DNA of 6,631 nt from Burkholderiales bacterium (GTDB lineage Bacteria > Pseudomonadota > Gammaproteobacteria > Burkholderiales > Burkholderiaceae_C), in the NCBI GenBank assembly GCA_005793295.1, contig SXSX01000062.1:1-6631 (forward strand). Direction: 5' to 3'. The notes beneath the pieces are model-generated. The model searched no databases and was not told where the DNA came from. It saw nothing but the letters and a program-made list of their open reading frames with translations. Position 1 is the first letter of the stretch; every line of letters starts with the position of its first letter. Below, piece after piece: positions 1 to 5,377 of the stretch. The position numbers were made by a program, and so were the translations under genes.

Positions 1-422
1 ATATTGCGCTGGGTTACCGGATGGGCCCACATTTCTCGGTTCATGGCAGGTGCCACCAACAAAGGAACCGTCTCCAGGGGCCGTGCCAAACACATCAAAC
101 TCAGCAAATCATCCGCACGGCCGTGCAACAGCTTGGCTACAAAATCAGCGCTGCAAGGCGCAATCACAATCGCATCGGCTTCGCGACTGAGGTTGATGTG
201 CGCCATACTGTTGGGTTCACGCGCATCCCACTGTGATGCATACACCGGTCGGTTGCTCAAGGCTTGCATGGTGACAGGCGTAATGAACTGCGTTGCAGCC
301 TCTGTCATCACAACTTGGACCGTGGCGCCTTCTTTAATCAGCGCTCGACAGAACTCCGCTGCTTTGTAACAAGCAATGCCTCCCGTAAGTCCCAAAACAA
401 TGTGTTTACCGACTAAATCCAT
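1..422 (-). CDS. coaBC: Bifunctional phosphopantothenoylcysteine decarboxylase/synthetase, N-terminal part (runs off left edge)
   Basis: The first 140 codons of a cytoplasmic flavoprotein for coenzyme A synthesis are visible; the rest lies beyond base 1. The complete family protein (also called Dfp) joins cysteine to 4'-phosphopantothenate using CTP (CoaB half) and then decarboxylates the product using FMN (CoaC half). Only the CoaC half is seen here. It opens with the flavoprotein motif GLTGGIACYKAAE (residues 11-23). Residue His75 in SMAHINLS sits at the same number as the catalytic His75 of E. coli Dfp. The substrate-clamp motif PAMNREMW (residues 125-132) matches the family PxMNxxMW pattern. 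APCSADFVAKLLHGRADDL (88-106) is also typical. The ATG at 422 is chosen because it gives the family N terminus; the ATG 4 bases upstream runs into an early stop. The ribosome site is weak (GGTGGTGATGG). It is divergent from pyrG. Identity is secure for the part seen; the CoaB half is assumed. Confidence 0.93.
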   Translation of the reverse strand, partial: MDLVGKHIVLGLTGGIACYKAAEFCRALIKEGATVQVVMTEAATQFITPVTMQALSNRPVYASQWDAREPNSMAHINLSREADAIVIAPCSADFVAKLLHGRADDLLSLMCLARPLETVPLLVAPAMNREMWAHPVTQRN

Positions 423-450
423 CCATCACCACCCAGATAAAAACGGCACA

Positions 451-469
451 TTCGCTCGACATAAGCGAA
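451..469. repeat. Short perfect inverted repeat in the coaBC-pyrG divergent gap
   Basis: TTCGCT (451-456) and AGCGAA (464-469) form a perfect 6-base inverted repeat around a 7-base centre, followed at once by a second AGCG (471-474). It lies 29 bases upstream of the coaBC start and 22 bases upstream of the pyrG -10 box. This position would suit a small operator or an RNA stem in a coaBC leader, but a 6-base repeat can arise by chance. Confidence 0.3.
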
Positions 470-490
470 AAGCGCAATGTAGCAGACCCC

Positions 491-496
491 TATAAT
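491..496 (+). promoter_or_regulatory. Probable -10 box of the pyrG promoter
   Basis: TATAAT matches the sigma-70 -10 consensus exactly and lies 42 bases before the pyrG start, implying a leader of roughly 35 bases starting in the pyrimidine-rich stretch around 503. No recognisable -35 hexamer occurs 16-18 bases upstream (the region around 467-474 reads AAAAGCG-like), and there is no TG extension. If real, this promoter may be weak or activator-dependent. Confidence 0.45.
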
Positions 497-513
497 CTCT
501 TTTTCCAGCTTCC

Positions 514-529
514 CGAACTCCAAGGTTCG
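514..529 (+). promoter_or_regulatory. Small leader hairpin containing the pyrG ribosome-binding candidate
   Basis: CGAAC (514-518) and GTTCG (525-529) can pair around a 6-base loop, TCCAAG. The only Shine-Dalgarno-like bases ahead of pyrG, AAGG at 522-525, lie in this loop and the first base of the closing stem, about 13 bases before the ATG. The 5-base stem is modest, so a regulatory role is only a suggestion. Confidence 0.25.
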
Positions 530-538
530 CAATCTGAC

Positions 539-2206
539 ATGACCAAATTTGTCTTCGTCACCGGCGGTGTAGTGTCTTCCCTGGGCAAGGGAATCGCCTC
601 CGCCTCTCTCGCCGCGATTCTGGAATCTCGGGGTCTCACTGTCACCCTGATCAAACTTGACCCGTATCTCAACGTCGATCCGGGAACTATGTCTCCCCTA
701 CAACACGGCGAGGTTTTTGTCACCGACGACGGGGCAGAAACCGATCTTGACCTAGGCCACTACGAGCGCTTTGTGGAAACCCGCATGCGCAAGACGAACA
801 ACTTTACCACTGGCCAAATTTATAAAAGCGTGCTCGACAAAGAGCGCCGGGGCGACTATTTGGGCAAAACTGTGCAGGTAATTCCTCACGTTACCAATGA
901 AATCCAAGAATTTGTCAAACGCGGCGCACGCTTTGGCGAACCTGATGCAGTCGATGTGGCCATTGTTGAAATTGGCGGCACAGTAGGAGACATTGAATCG
1001 CTGCCGTTTTTAGAAGCGGTTCGCCAAATGAGCCTGCAGTTAGGCCCCAACAATACCGCCTTTGTGCATTTAAGTTATGTCCCTTGGATTGCCGCCGCAG
1101 GCGAACTCAAAACCAAACCCACCCAACACACCGCCAAGTTGCTGCGTGAAATTGGTATCCAAGCCGACGCACTGGTGTGCCGTGCTGACCGACCTATTCC
1201 CGACGAGGAGCGTCAAAAAATATCCTTGTTCTCCAACGTGGCCGAATGGGGTGTGATCTCTATGTGGGACGTGGACACCATTTACAAAGTTCCGCGTATG
1301 CTCCACGAACAAGGCTTAGATGGCCTGATTTGTGACAAATTGCGCTTGAATACGCCGCCTGCCAATCTTAAGCGTTGGGATGATTTGGTGTACGAGACCG
1401 AACACCCGCAAGGCGAAGTCACGATTGCCATGGTTGGCAAGTACGTGGACCTCTCCGACAGCTACAAATCAGTCAACGAAGCCCTGCGCCACGCAGGAAT
1501 GAAAAACCATGTCCGCGTCAAAATCGAACACGTGGACTCTGAAACGATTGACAGCATCAGCGTCAACCAACTCGCCAAGTACGACGCTATTTTGGTTCCT
1601 GGCGGCTTTGGCAAGCGCGGTATTGAAGGCAAGATCAGCACCGCCCGTTTTGCCCGCGAAAGCAAAGTGCCTTATTTGGGAATTTGCTTGGGAATGCAAG
1701 TAGCTACCATCGAATTCGCTCGCCATGTGGCCGGACTCAAAGACGCTAACAGCACCGAGTTCGAGCCCGACAACCCCAACCCCGTCATCGCCCTCATTAC
1801 CGAGTGGAAAGATGCCGACGGATCCATCAAGACGCGCGATGCCAACTCCGACCTCGGTGGCACCATGCGCTTAGGCGCCCAAAGTTCTGACGTTGCCAAA
1901 GGCACGCTGGCACACCGCATTTACGGGGATGTGGTCACCGAACGCCACCGCCACCGGTATGAGGCCAATGTGCTCTACCTTGACCAATTGCGAAGTGCCG
2001 GCTTGGTCATTTCTGCTTTAACGCAGCGCGAACAACTCACCGAAATGGTAGAACTACCGCAAAACGTTCATCCTTGGTTTGTGGGCGTTCAGTTCCATCC
2101 CGAATTCAAATCCACACCGTGGGATGGTCACCCCCTCTTCAACGCCTTCATTAAAGCCGCACTAGACCACCAGCAAAGCGGCAAAAATTTGAAGGTGGTG
2201 GCATGA
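539..2206 (+). CDS. pyrG: CTP synthase (glutamine-hydrolysing)
   Basis: This cytoplasmic enzyme makes CTP from UTP, ATP and glutamine, the last step of de novo pyrimidine nucleotide synthesis. The 555-residue product is near the usual length (E. coli 545). The N-terminal amidoligase domain (about 1-270) starts with VTGGVVSSLGKG, with P-loop Lys17, and has acidic metal ligands Asp71 (TDLDLGHYERF) and Glu144 (VEIGGTVGDIES). The C-terminal class I glutaminase domain (about 292-545) shows the oxyanion strand PGGFGKRG, nucleophile Cys383 in YLGICLGMQ, and the His520/Glu522 pair in GVQFHPEF, a complete triad. The ATG at 539 gives the standard family N terminus. The last codons hold the ribosome site for kdsA, whose start overlaps the pyrG stop by 4 bases. 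CTP feeds RNA and phospholipid synthesis, Kdo activation and CoaB. Nothing looks broken. Assignment is very secure. Confidence 0.99.
   Translation: MTKFVFVTGGVVSSLGKGIASASLAAILESRGLTVTLIKLDPYLNVDPGTMSPLQHGEVFVTDDGAETDLDLGHYERFVETRMRKTNNFTTGQIYKSVLDKERRGDYLGKTVQVIPHVTNEIQEFVKRGARFGEPDAVDVAIVEIGGTVGDIESLPFLEAVRQMSLQLGPNNTAFVHLSYVPWIAAAGELKTKPTQHTAKLLREIGIQADALVCRADRPIPDEERQKISLFSNVAEWGVISMWDVDTIYKVPRMLHEQGLDGLICDKLRLNTPPANLKRWDDLVYETEHPQGEVTIAMVGKYVDLSDSYKSVNEALRHAGMKNHVRVKIEHVDSETIDSISVNQLAKYDAILVPGGFGKRGIEGKISTARFARESKVPYLGICLGMQVATIEFARHVAGLKDANSTEFEPDNPNPVIALITEWKDADGSIKTRDANSDLGGTMRLGAQSSDVAKGTLAHRIYGDVVTERHRHRYEANVLYLDQLRSAGLVISALTQREQLTEMVELPQNVHPWFVGVQFHPEFKSTPWDGHPLFNAFIKAALDHQQSGKNLKVVA
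2192..2199 (+). promoter_or_regulatory. Strong ribosome-binding site for kdsA inside the pyrG end
   Basis: AAGGTGGT differs from the ideal AAGGAGGT at one base and ends 3 bases before the kdsA ATG at 2203; its AAGG core ends 7 bases before it. It encodes the last residues of PyrG (KVVA). Together with the ATGA overlap it supports the kdsA start and coupled translation. Confidence 0.6.
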
Positions 2207-3057
2207 AGCTGTGTGGGTTTGATATTGGGCTATCGCACCGATTTTTTTTAATCGCTGGCCCTTGTGTAATTGAGTCTGAGCAACTGCAAATGGATACCGC
2301 AGGAACGCTCAAAGAAATCACGAACAGTCTCGGAATTCCGTTTATTTTCAAGAGCAGCTTTGACAAAGCTAATCGCTCCAGCGGCTCCACTTTTCGGGGC
2401 CCGGGTATCGACAAGGGTCTTGAAATTTTGGCAAAAGTTAAACGCGAATTGCACGTTCCCGTCCTCACCGACATTCACAGCGAAGACCAAATTGCGCAAG
2501 TCTGCAGCGTGGTGGATGTGTTGCAAACCCCAGCCTTTTTGTGCCGTCAAACTGACTTTATTCGGGCCGTAGCCCAATCGGGCAAGCCGGTGAATATCAA
2601 AAAGGGGCAATTCTTAGCCCCAGGTGATATGAAAAACGTCATCGACAAAGCCCGCGCGGCAGCGCGTGACGCGGGCTTGCCTGAGGACAACTTCATGGCC
2701 TGCGAACGCGGTGCGAGTTTTGGTTATAACAACTTAGTTAGCGACATGCGAAGCCTCGCCATCATGCGCCAAACGGGCGCTCCGGTGGTATTTGACGCGA
2801 CCCACTCGGTTCAACTTCCGGGTGGCCAAGGAACAAGCAGCGGCGGGCAGCGCGAGATGGTACCGGTCTTGGCGCGGGCGGCGGTTGCAGTGGGCGTTTC
2901 CGGCTTATTCATGGAAACCCACCCCGATCCATCAAAGGCATTGAGCGATGGTCCTAACGCAGTCCCCCTCAAACACATGCGGGCTTTACTTGAGACCTTG
3001 GTGGCTTTGGATTCCGTCACCAAAAAAACACCGTTCCTGGAAAATAATTTTCAGTGA
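2203..3057 (+). CDS. kdsA: 3-deoxy-D-manno-octulosonate 8-phosphate synthase, metal-type
   Basis: This cytoplasmic enzyme condenses phosphoenolpyruvate with arabinose 5-phosphate to give Kdo-8-phosphate, the committed step towards the Kdo of lipopolysaccharide. The 284 residues equal the E. coli length and fill one TIM barrel of the DAHP synthase I/KdsA family. Motifs in order: LIAGPCVIES (16-25), FKSSFDKANRSS (49-60), VLTDIHSEDQ (87-96), DVLQTPAFLCRQTD (105-118), NIKKGQFLAPGD (131-142), CERGASFGYNNL (167-178), FDATHSVQLPGG (197-208) and METHPDPSKALSDGPN (237-252). Cys21, His201, Glu239 and Asp249 correspond to the metal-binding set of the Aquifex aeolicus type; E. coli has Asn in place of the Cys. 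A metal-dependent enzyme is therefore predicted. The start overlaps the pyrG stop (ATGA) and has a strong ribosome site. A GC-rich inverted repeat lies inside the gene at 2648-2678. Confidence 0.98.
   Translation: MKLCGFDIGLSHRFFLIAGPCVIESEQLQMDTAGTLKEITNSLGIPFIFKSSFDKANRSSGSTFRGPGIDKGLEILAKVKRELHVPVLTDIHSEDQIAQVCSVVDVLQTPAFLCRQTDFIRAVAQSGKPVNIKKGQFLAPGDMKNVIDKARAAARDAGLPEDNFMACERGASFGYNNLVSDMRSLAIMRQTGAPVVFDATHSVQLPGGQGTSSGGQREMVPVLARAAVAVGVSGLFMETHPDPSKALSDGPNAVPLKHMRALLETLVALDSVTKKTPFLENNFQ
2648..2678 (+). repeat. GC-rich 9-base inverted repeat inside kdsA
   Basis: AAGCCCGCG (2648-2656) and CGCGGGCTT (2670-2678) are exact inverted copies around 13 bases, and the centre (CGGCAGCGCGTGA) offers further GC pairing. 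In RNA this should be a stable stem. No T-run follows, so it is not a standard intrinsic terminator. It encodes KARAAARDAGL, so Ala/Arg-rich coding may explain it. Confidence 0.5.
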
Positions 3058-3083
3058 ATGCACGGATGATGCAACACAACATT

Positions 3084-3095
3084 TTTGAATTCAAA
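3084..3095. repeat. 12-base perfect palindrome in the kdsA-eno gap
   Basis: TTTGAATTCAAA is a perfect palindrome located 18 bases before the eno start, in the 55-base space after kdsA. It is AT-rich and could be a dimeric-regulator half-site pair or simply chance. No clear promoter hexamers accompany it. Just downstream, GGAAAG (3100-3105), 7 bases before the ATG, is a good eno ribosome site. Confidence 0.3.
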
Positions 3096-3112
3096 CTTTG
3101 GAAAGATAAGCA

Positions 3113-4396
3113 ATGAGTGCAATCGTAGATATCGTCGGCCGTGAAATTTTAGATAGCCGAGGCAACCCCACCGTGGAATGCGACGTGTTGCTTGAGTCCG
3201 GCGTCATGGGCCGCGCAGCGGTTCCCTCTGGTGCATCCACAGGAAGCCGAGAAGCCATCGAACTGCGTGACGGTGACAAGAGCCGGTATCTAGGCAAAGG
3301 CGTTTTAAAAGCCATCGAGCACATCAACACCGAAATTGCAGAATCGGTGATGGGCTTGGATGCTTCGGAGCAAGCCTTTTTAGACAAAACTTTGATCGAC
3401 TTAGACGGCACCGACAACAAAAGCCGTTTAGGTGCAAATGCGATGCTGGCAGTTTCTATGGCGGTGGCCCGCGCTGCGGCGGAAGAGTCTGGCATGCCTT
3501 TGTACCGTTACTTTGGTGGCATGGGCGCGGTTCAAATGCCTGTTCCCATGATGAATGTGATTAACGGTGGTGAGCACGCCAACAACAACCTTGATCTGCA
3601 AGAGTTCATGATCATCCCTTTAGGCGCACCGAGTTTTCGCGAAGCCCTGCGCTATGGCGCAGAAGTTTTTCACGCGCTCAAGAAAATTTTGCACGACAAG
3701 GGGACCAGTACTGCGGTCGGCGATGAGGGTGGTTTTGCTCCCAACGTGGCGAATCACGAAGCTGCGATCCAGATGATTTTGGAAGCTATTGACAAGGCTG
3801 GATTTGTAGCGGGTGAGCAAATTGCATTGGGGCTGGACTGCGCAGCCTCTGAGTTTTACAAAGACGGTAAATACGAACTCTCGGGTGAAGGCCTGAGCCT
3901 CAGCGCCCAAGAGTGGACTGACATGCTGGCGACTTGGGTAGACAAATACCCCATCATTAGCATTGAAGACGGCATGGCCGAAGGCGATTGGGATGGCTGG
4001 AAGTTGCTCACCGATCGTTTGGGTAAAAAAGTCCAAATCGTCGGCGATGACTTGTTTGTCACCAACACCAAAATTTTGAAAGAAGGAATAGACAAGGGCA
4101 TCGCCAACTCGATTTTGATCAAAATCAACCAAATCGGGACCTTGAGCGAAACCTTTGCGGCTATTGAAATGGCCAAACGTGCGGGATACACCGCCGTCAT
4201 CAGCCACCGCTCTGGTGAAACGGAAGATTCGACCATTTCAGACATAGCAGTCGGAACCAACGCGGGCCAAATCAAGACGGGCTCCTTAAGCCGCTCTGAC
4301 CGCATGGCCAAGTACAACCAACTGTTGCGTATCGAAGAAGATTTGGGCGAAATAGCCGTATACCCAGGACGTGCAGCGTTCTACAACCTGCGCTAA
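3113..4396 (+). CDS. eno: Enolase (phosphopyruvate hydratase)
   Basis: Enolase interconverts 2-phosphoglycerate and phosphoenolpyruvate in glycolysis and gluconeogenesis, in the cytoplasm; in some bacteria it also binds RNase E. The product has 427 residues (E. coli 432) and is full length. The N-terminal domain carries REILDSRGNPTVE (10-22) and the mobile loop SGASTGSREAIELRDGD (39-55). The barrel domain has His155 in GGEHANNN, catalytic Glu205 in GDEGGF, magnesium ligands Asp242 (DCAASEFY), Glu285 (SIEDGMAE) and Asp312 (VGDDLFVTN), catalytic Lys337 in the signature ILIKINQIGTLSET, loop SHRSGETEDSTISD (364-377), and Lys388 in QIKTGS. All active-site residues are present. GGAAAG at 3100-3105 supports the ATG at 3113. 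Its product is the KdsA substrate, which may explain the adjacency. Cotranscription with kdsA is likely, though a separate promoter cannot be excluded. Confidence 0.99.
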   Translation: MSAIVDIVGREILDSRGNPTVECDVLLESGVMGRAAVPSGASTGSREAIELRDGDKSRYLGKGVLKAIEHINTEIAESVMGLDASEQAFLDKTLIDLDGTDNKSRLGANAMLAVSMAVARAAAEESGMPLYRYFGGMGAVQMPVPMMNVINGGEHANNNLDLQEFMIIPLGAPSFREALRYGAEVFHALKKILHDKGTSTAVGDEGGFAPNVANHEAAIQMILEAIDKAGFVAGEQIALGLDCAASEFYKDGKYELSGEGLSLSAQEWTDMLATWVDKYPIISIEDGMAEGDWDGWKLLTDRLGKKVQIVGDDLFVTNTKILKEGIDKGIANSILIKINQIGTLSETFAAIEMAKRAGYTAVISHRSGETEDSTISDIAVGTNAGQIKTGSLSRSDRMAKYNQLLRIEEDLGEIAVYPGRAAFYNLR

Positions 4397-4405
4397 GATT
4401 TGACT

Positions 4406-4681
4406 ATGGGTCGCCGTCACGTTCCTGCCTTTCTCTTGGTCTTGCTACTAGTGTTGCAAGCCCAACTCTGGTTTGGGCGTGGCAGTATTCCCAATGTGGC
4501 CCAACTGACCCAAGAGCTAGCGCAGCAAAAGCAAAGCAATGCCCTAGCGGTCTTAGCCAATGAGCGCTTGGATGCGGAGATCCGTGATTTGCGTGAGGGG
4601 CTCGAAACAGTGGAAGAAAAAGCCCGCATGGAACTGGGTATGGTCAAGCCCAACGAGATTTTTGTTCAGCTCACTAAGTAA
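4406..4681 (+). CDS. ftsB: Cell division protein FtsB (septum-site coiled-coil membrane protein)
   Basis: FtsB forms a complex with FtsL and FtsQ at the division site and helps activate septal peptidoglycan synthesis. The 91-residue product has the family layout: a short basic cytoplasmic end (MGRRH), one membrane-spanning helix (about 6-23, rich in Leu and Val), the typical LWFGRGSI junction (21-28, compare LWFGKNGI in E. coli), a periplasmic coiled coil (about 33-68) and the conserved tail EEKARMELGMVKPNEIFVQL (70-89), similar to E. coli FtsB. I chose the ATG at 4406, which gives the MG- start of the family; an in-frame TTG at 4400 would add only two residues. Spacing to the eno stop is 9 bases and the ribosome site is poor (AAGA at 4395-4398), so translation may depend on eno. 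The eno-ftsB pairing is common in proteobacteria. Confidence 0.95.
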   Translation: MGRRHVPAFLLVLLLVLQAQLWFGRGSIPNVAQLTQELAQQKQSNALAVLANERLDAEIRDLREGLETVEEKARMELGMVKPNEIFVQLTK

Positions 4682-4695
4682 GCGCAAGCTGGCTT

Positions 4696-4714
4696 AGGGA
4701 CTGCGCCGCTCCCT
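4696..4714 (+). repeat. Short stem-loop between ftsB and the P-loop gene
   Basis: AGGGA (4696-4700) and TCCCT (4710-4714) pair around a 9-base GC-rich loop, ending 4 bases before the next ATG. No T-run follows, so it is not a good terminator. It takes up the only purine-rich bases that could act as a ribosome site for the downstream gene. Confidence 0.35.
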
Positions 4715-4718
4715 CACC

Positions 4719-5372
4719 ATGAAGATCGCCATCCTGGGCGCTGAATGCAGCGGCAAAACGACTTTGGCAAAGCGGCTGGATTCTGAACTCACACGCCAAG
4801 GTTTTTCGGCCTGCTTTGTGGCCGAGGCCTTGCGCGAATGGTGCGATTCGAATCAAAGAACACCAATTGCCAATGAACAAATCGACATTGCCAAGTTGCA
4901 AATACAACGCATTCAAGACGCCCCAGCGGTTGACTACCTGATTGCAGACACCACAGCATTGATAACGGCCATTTACAGCGAGATAATTTTCAACGATACC
5001 TCCCTCTATCCCTTGGCCTTAGAAAGTCAGCAGCGTTTTGATCTGACGTTGGTGATGGGTTTAGATTTACCCTGGGTCGCAGACGGCATCCAACGCGATG
5101 GGGTTACCATTCAATCCGCGTTCGATGTCAAGTTACGCTACGTCCTGCAAAGTCAAGGCATCGGTTTCAGCGTGATCTACGGCACGGGTGACGAACGCTT
5201 CAATAATGCGATGGCCGCGATGGCCGCGATGGCTGCGATTGCAAAAGCCCAACATCTGCCTCAGGAAATAAGCGCAAGGGAAGTCCCTTGGCATTGGGTT
5301 TGCGACAAATGTTCGGATGCACAGTGCGAGCACCGCACCTTTAGCGCGTTGCTTAACGCCAAACCGAAGTAA
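4719..5372 (+). CDS. P-loop ATPase/kinase related to the NadR ribosylnicotinamide kinase domain
   Basis: A 217-residue soluble protein whose first ~175 residues resemble the C-terminal kinase domain of NadR (AAA_28-type). Visible motifs: Walker A GAECSGKTT (7-15, Lys13), the AEALREW segment (35-41) matching the NadR E-x-x-RE region, PIANEQIDIAKLQIQRI (49-65), IADTTALITAIYSE (75-88) in Walker B position, and DLPWVADGIQRDG (116-128), like the WVxDGxR lid of NadR. NadR's DNA-binding and adenylyltransferase domains are absent, so it may phosphorylate a nucleoside such as nicotinamide riboside, but the substrate is unknown. A repeat-encoded AMAAMAAMAAIA (164-175) links to a tail with Cys195, Cys198, Cys203 and His205, a possible zinc site. 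The ATG at 4719 is the first ATG after an in-frame TAG at 4695; no ribosome site is evident. Probably last gene of the pyrG unit. Fold assignment fairly sure, function not. Confidence 0.85.
   Translation: MKIAILGAECSGKTTLAKRLDSELTRQGFSACFVAEALREWCDSNQRTPIANEQIDIAKLQIQRIQDAPAVDYLIADTTALITAIYSEIIFNDTSLYPLALESQQRFDLTLVMGLDLPWVADGIQRDGVTIQSAFDVKLRYVLQSQGIGFSVIYGTGDERFNNAMAAMAAMAAIAKAQHLPQEISAREVPWHWVCDKCSDAQCEHRTFSALLNAKPK
5208..5243 (+). repeat. Four-copy 9-base in-frame tandem repeat
   Basis: The unit GCGATGGCC occurs at 5208-5216 and 5217-5225, then GCGATGGCT at 5226-5234 and a decayed copy GCGATTGCA at 5235-5243. It encodes Ala-Met-Ala repeats at residues 164-175 of the P-loop protein. Because the unit is 9 bases, gain or loss of copies changes linker length without breaking the frame. 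Confidence 0.85.
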
Positions 5373-5377
5373 AAGAA

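Noticed and set aside
4..369. A 121-codon plus-strand open frame at the left edge
   Set aside because: It is opposite the clear coaBC coding sequence (with His75 and PAMNREMW in place), and its translation has no recognisable motif.
3620..4207. A 195-codon minus-strand open frame inside eno
   Set aside because: It lies entirely over conserved enolase coding sequence, has no sensible ribosome site or family features, and reflects codon bias on the opposite strand.
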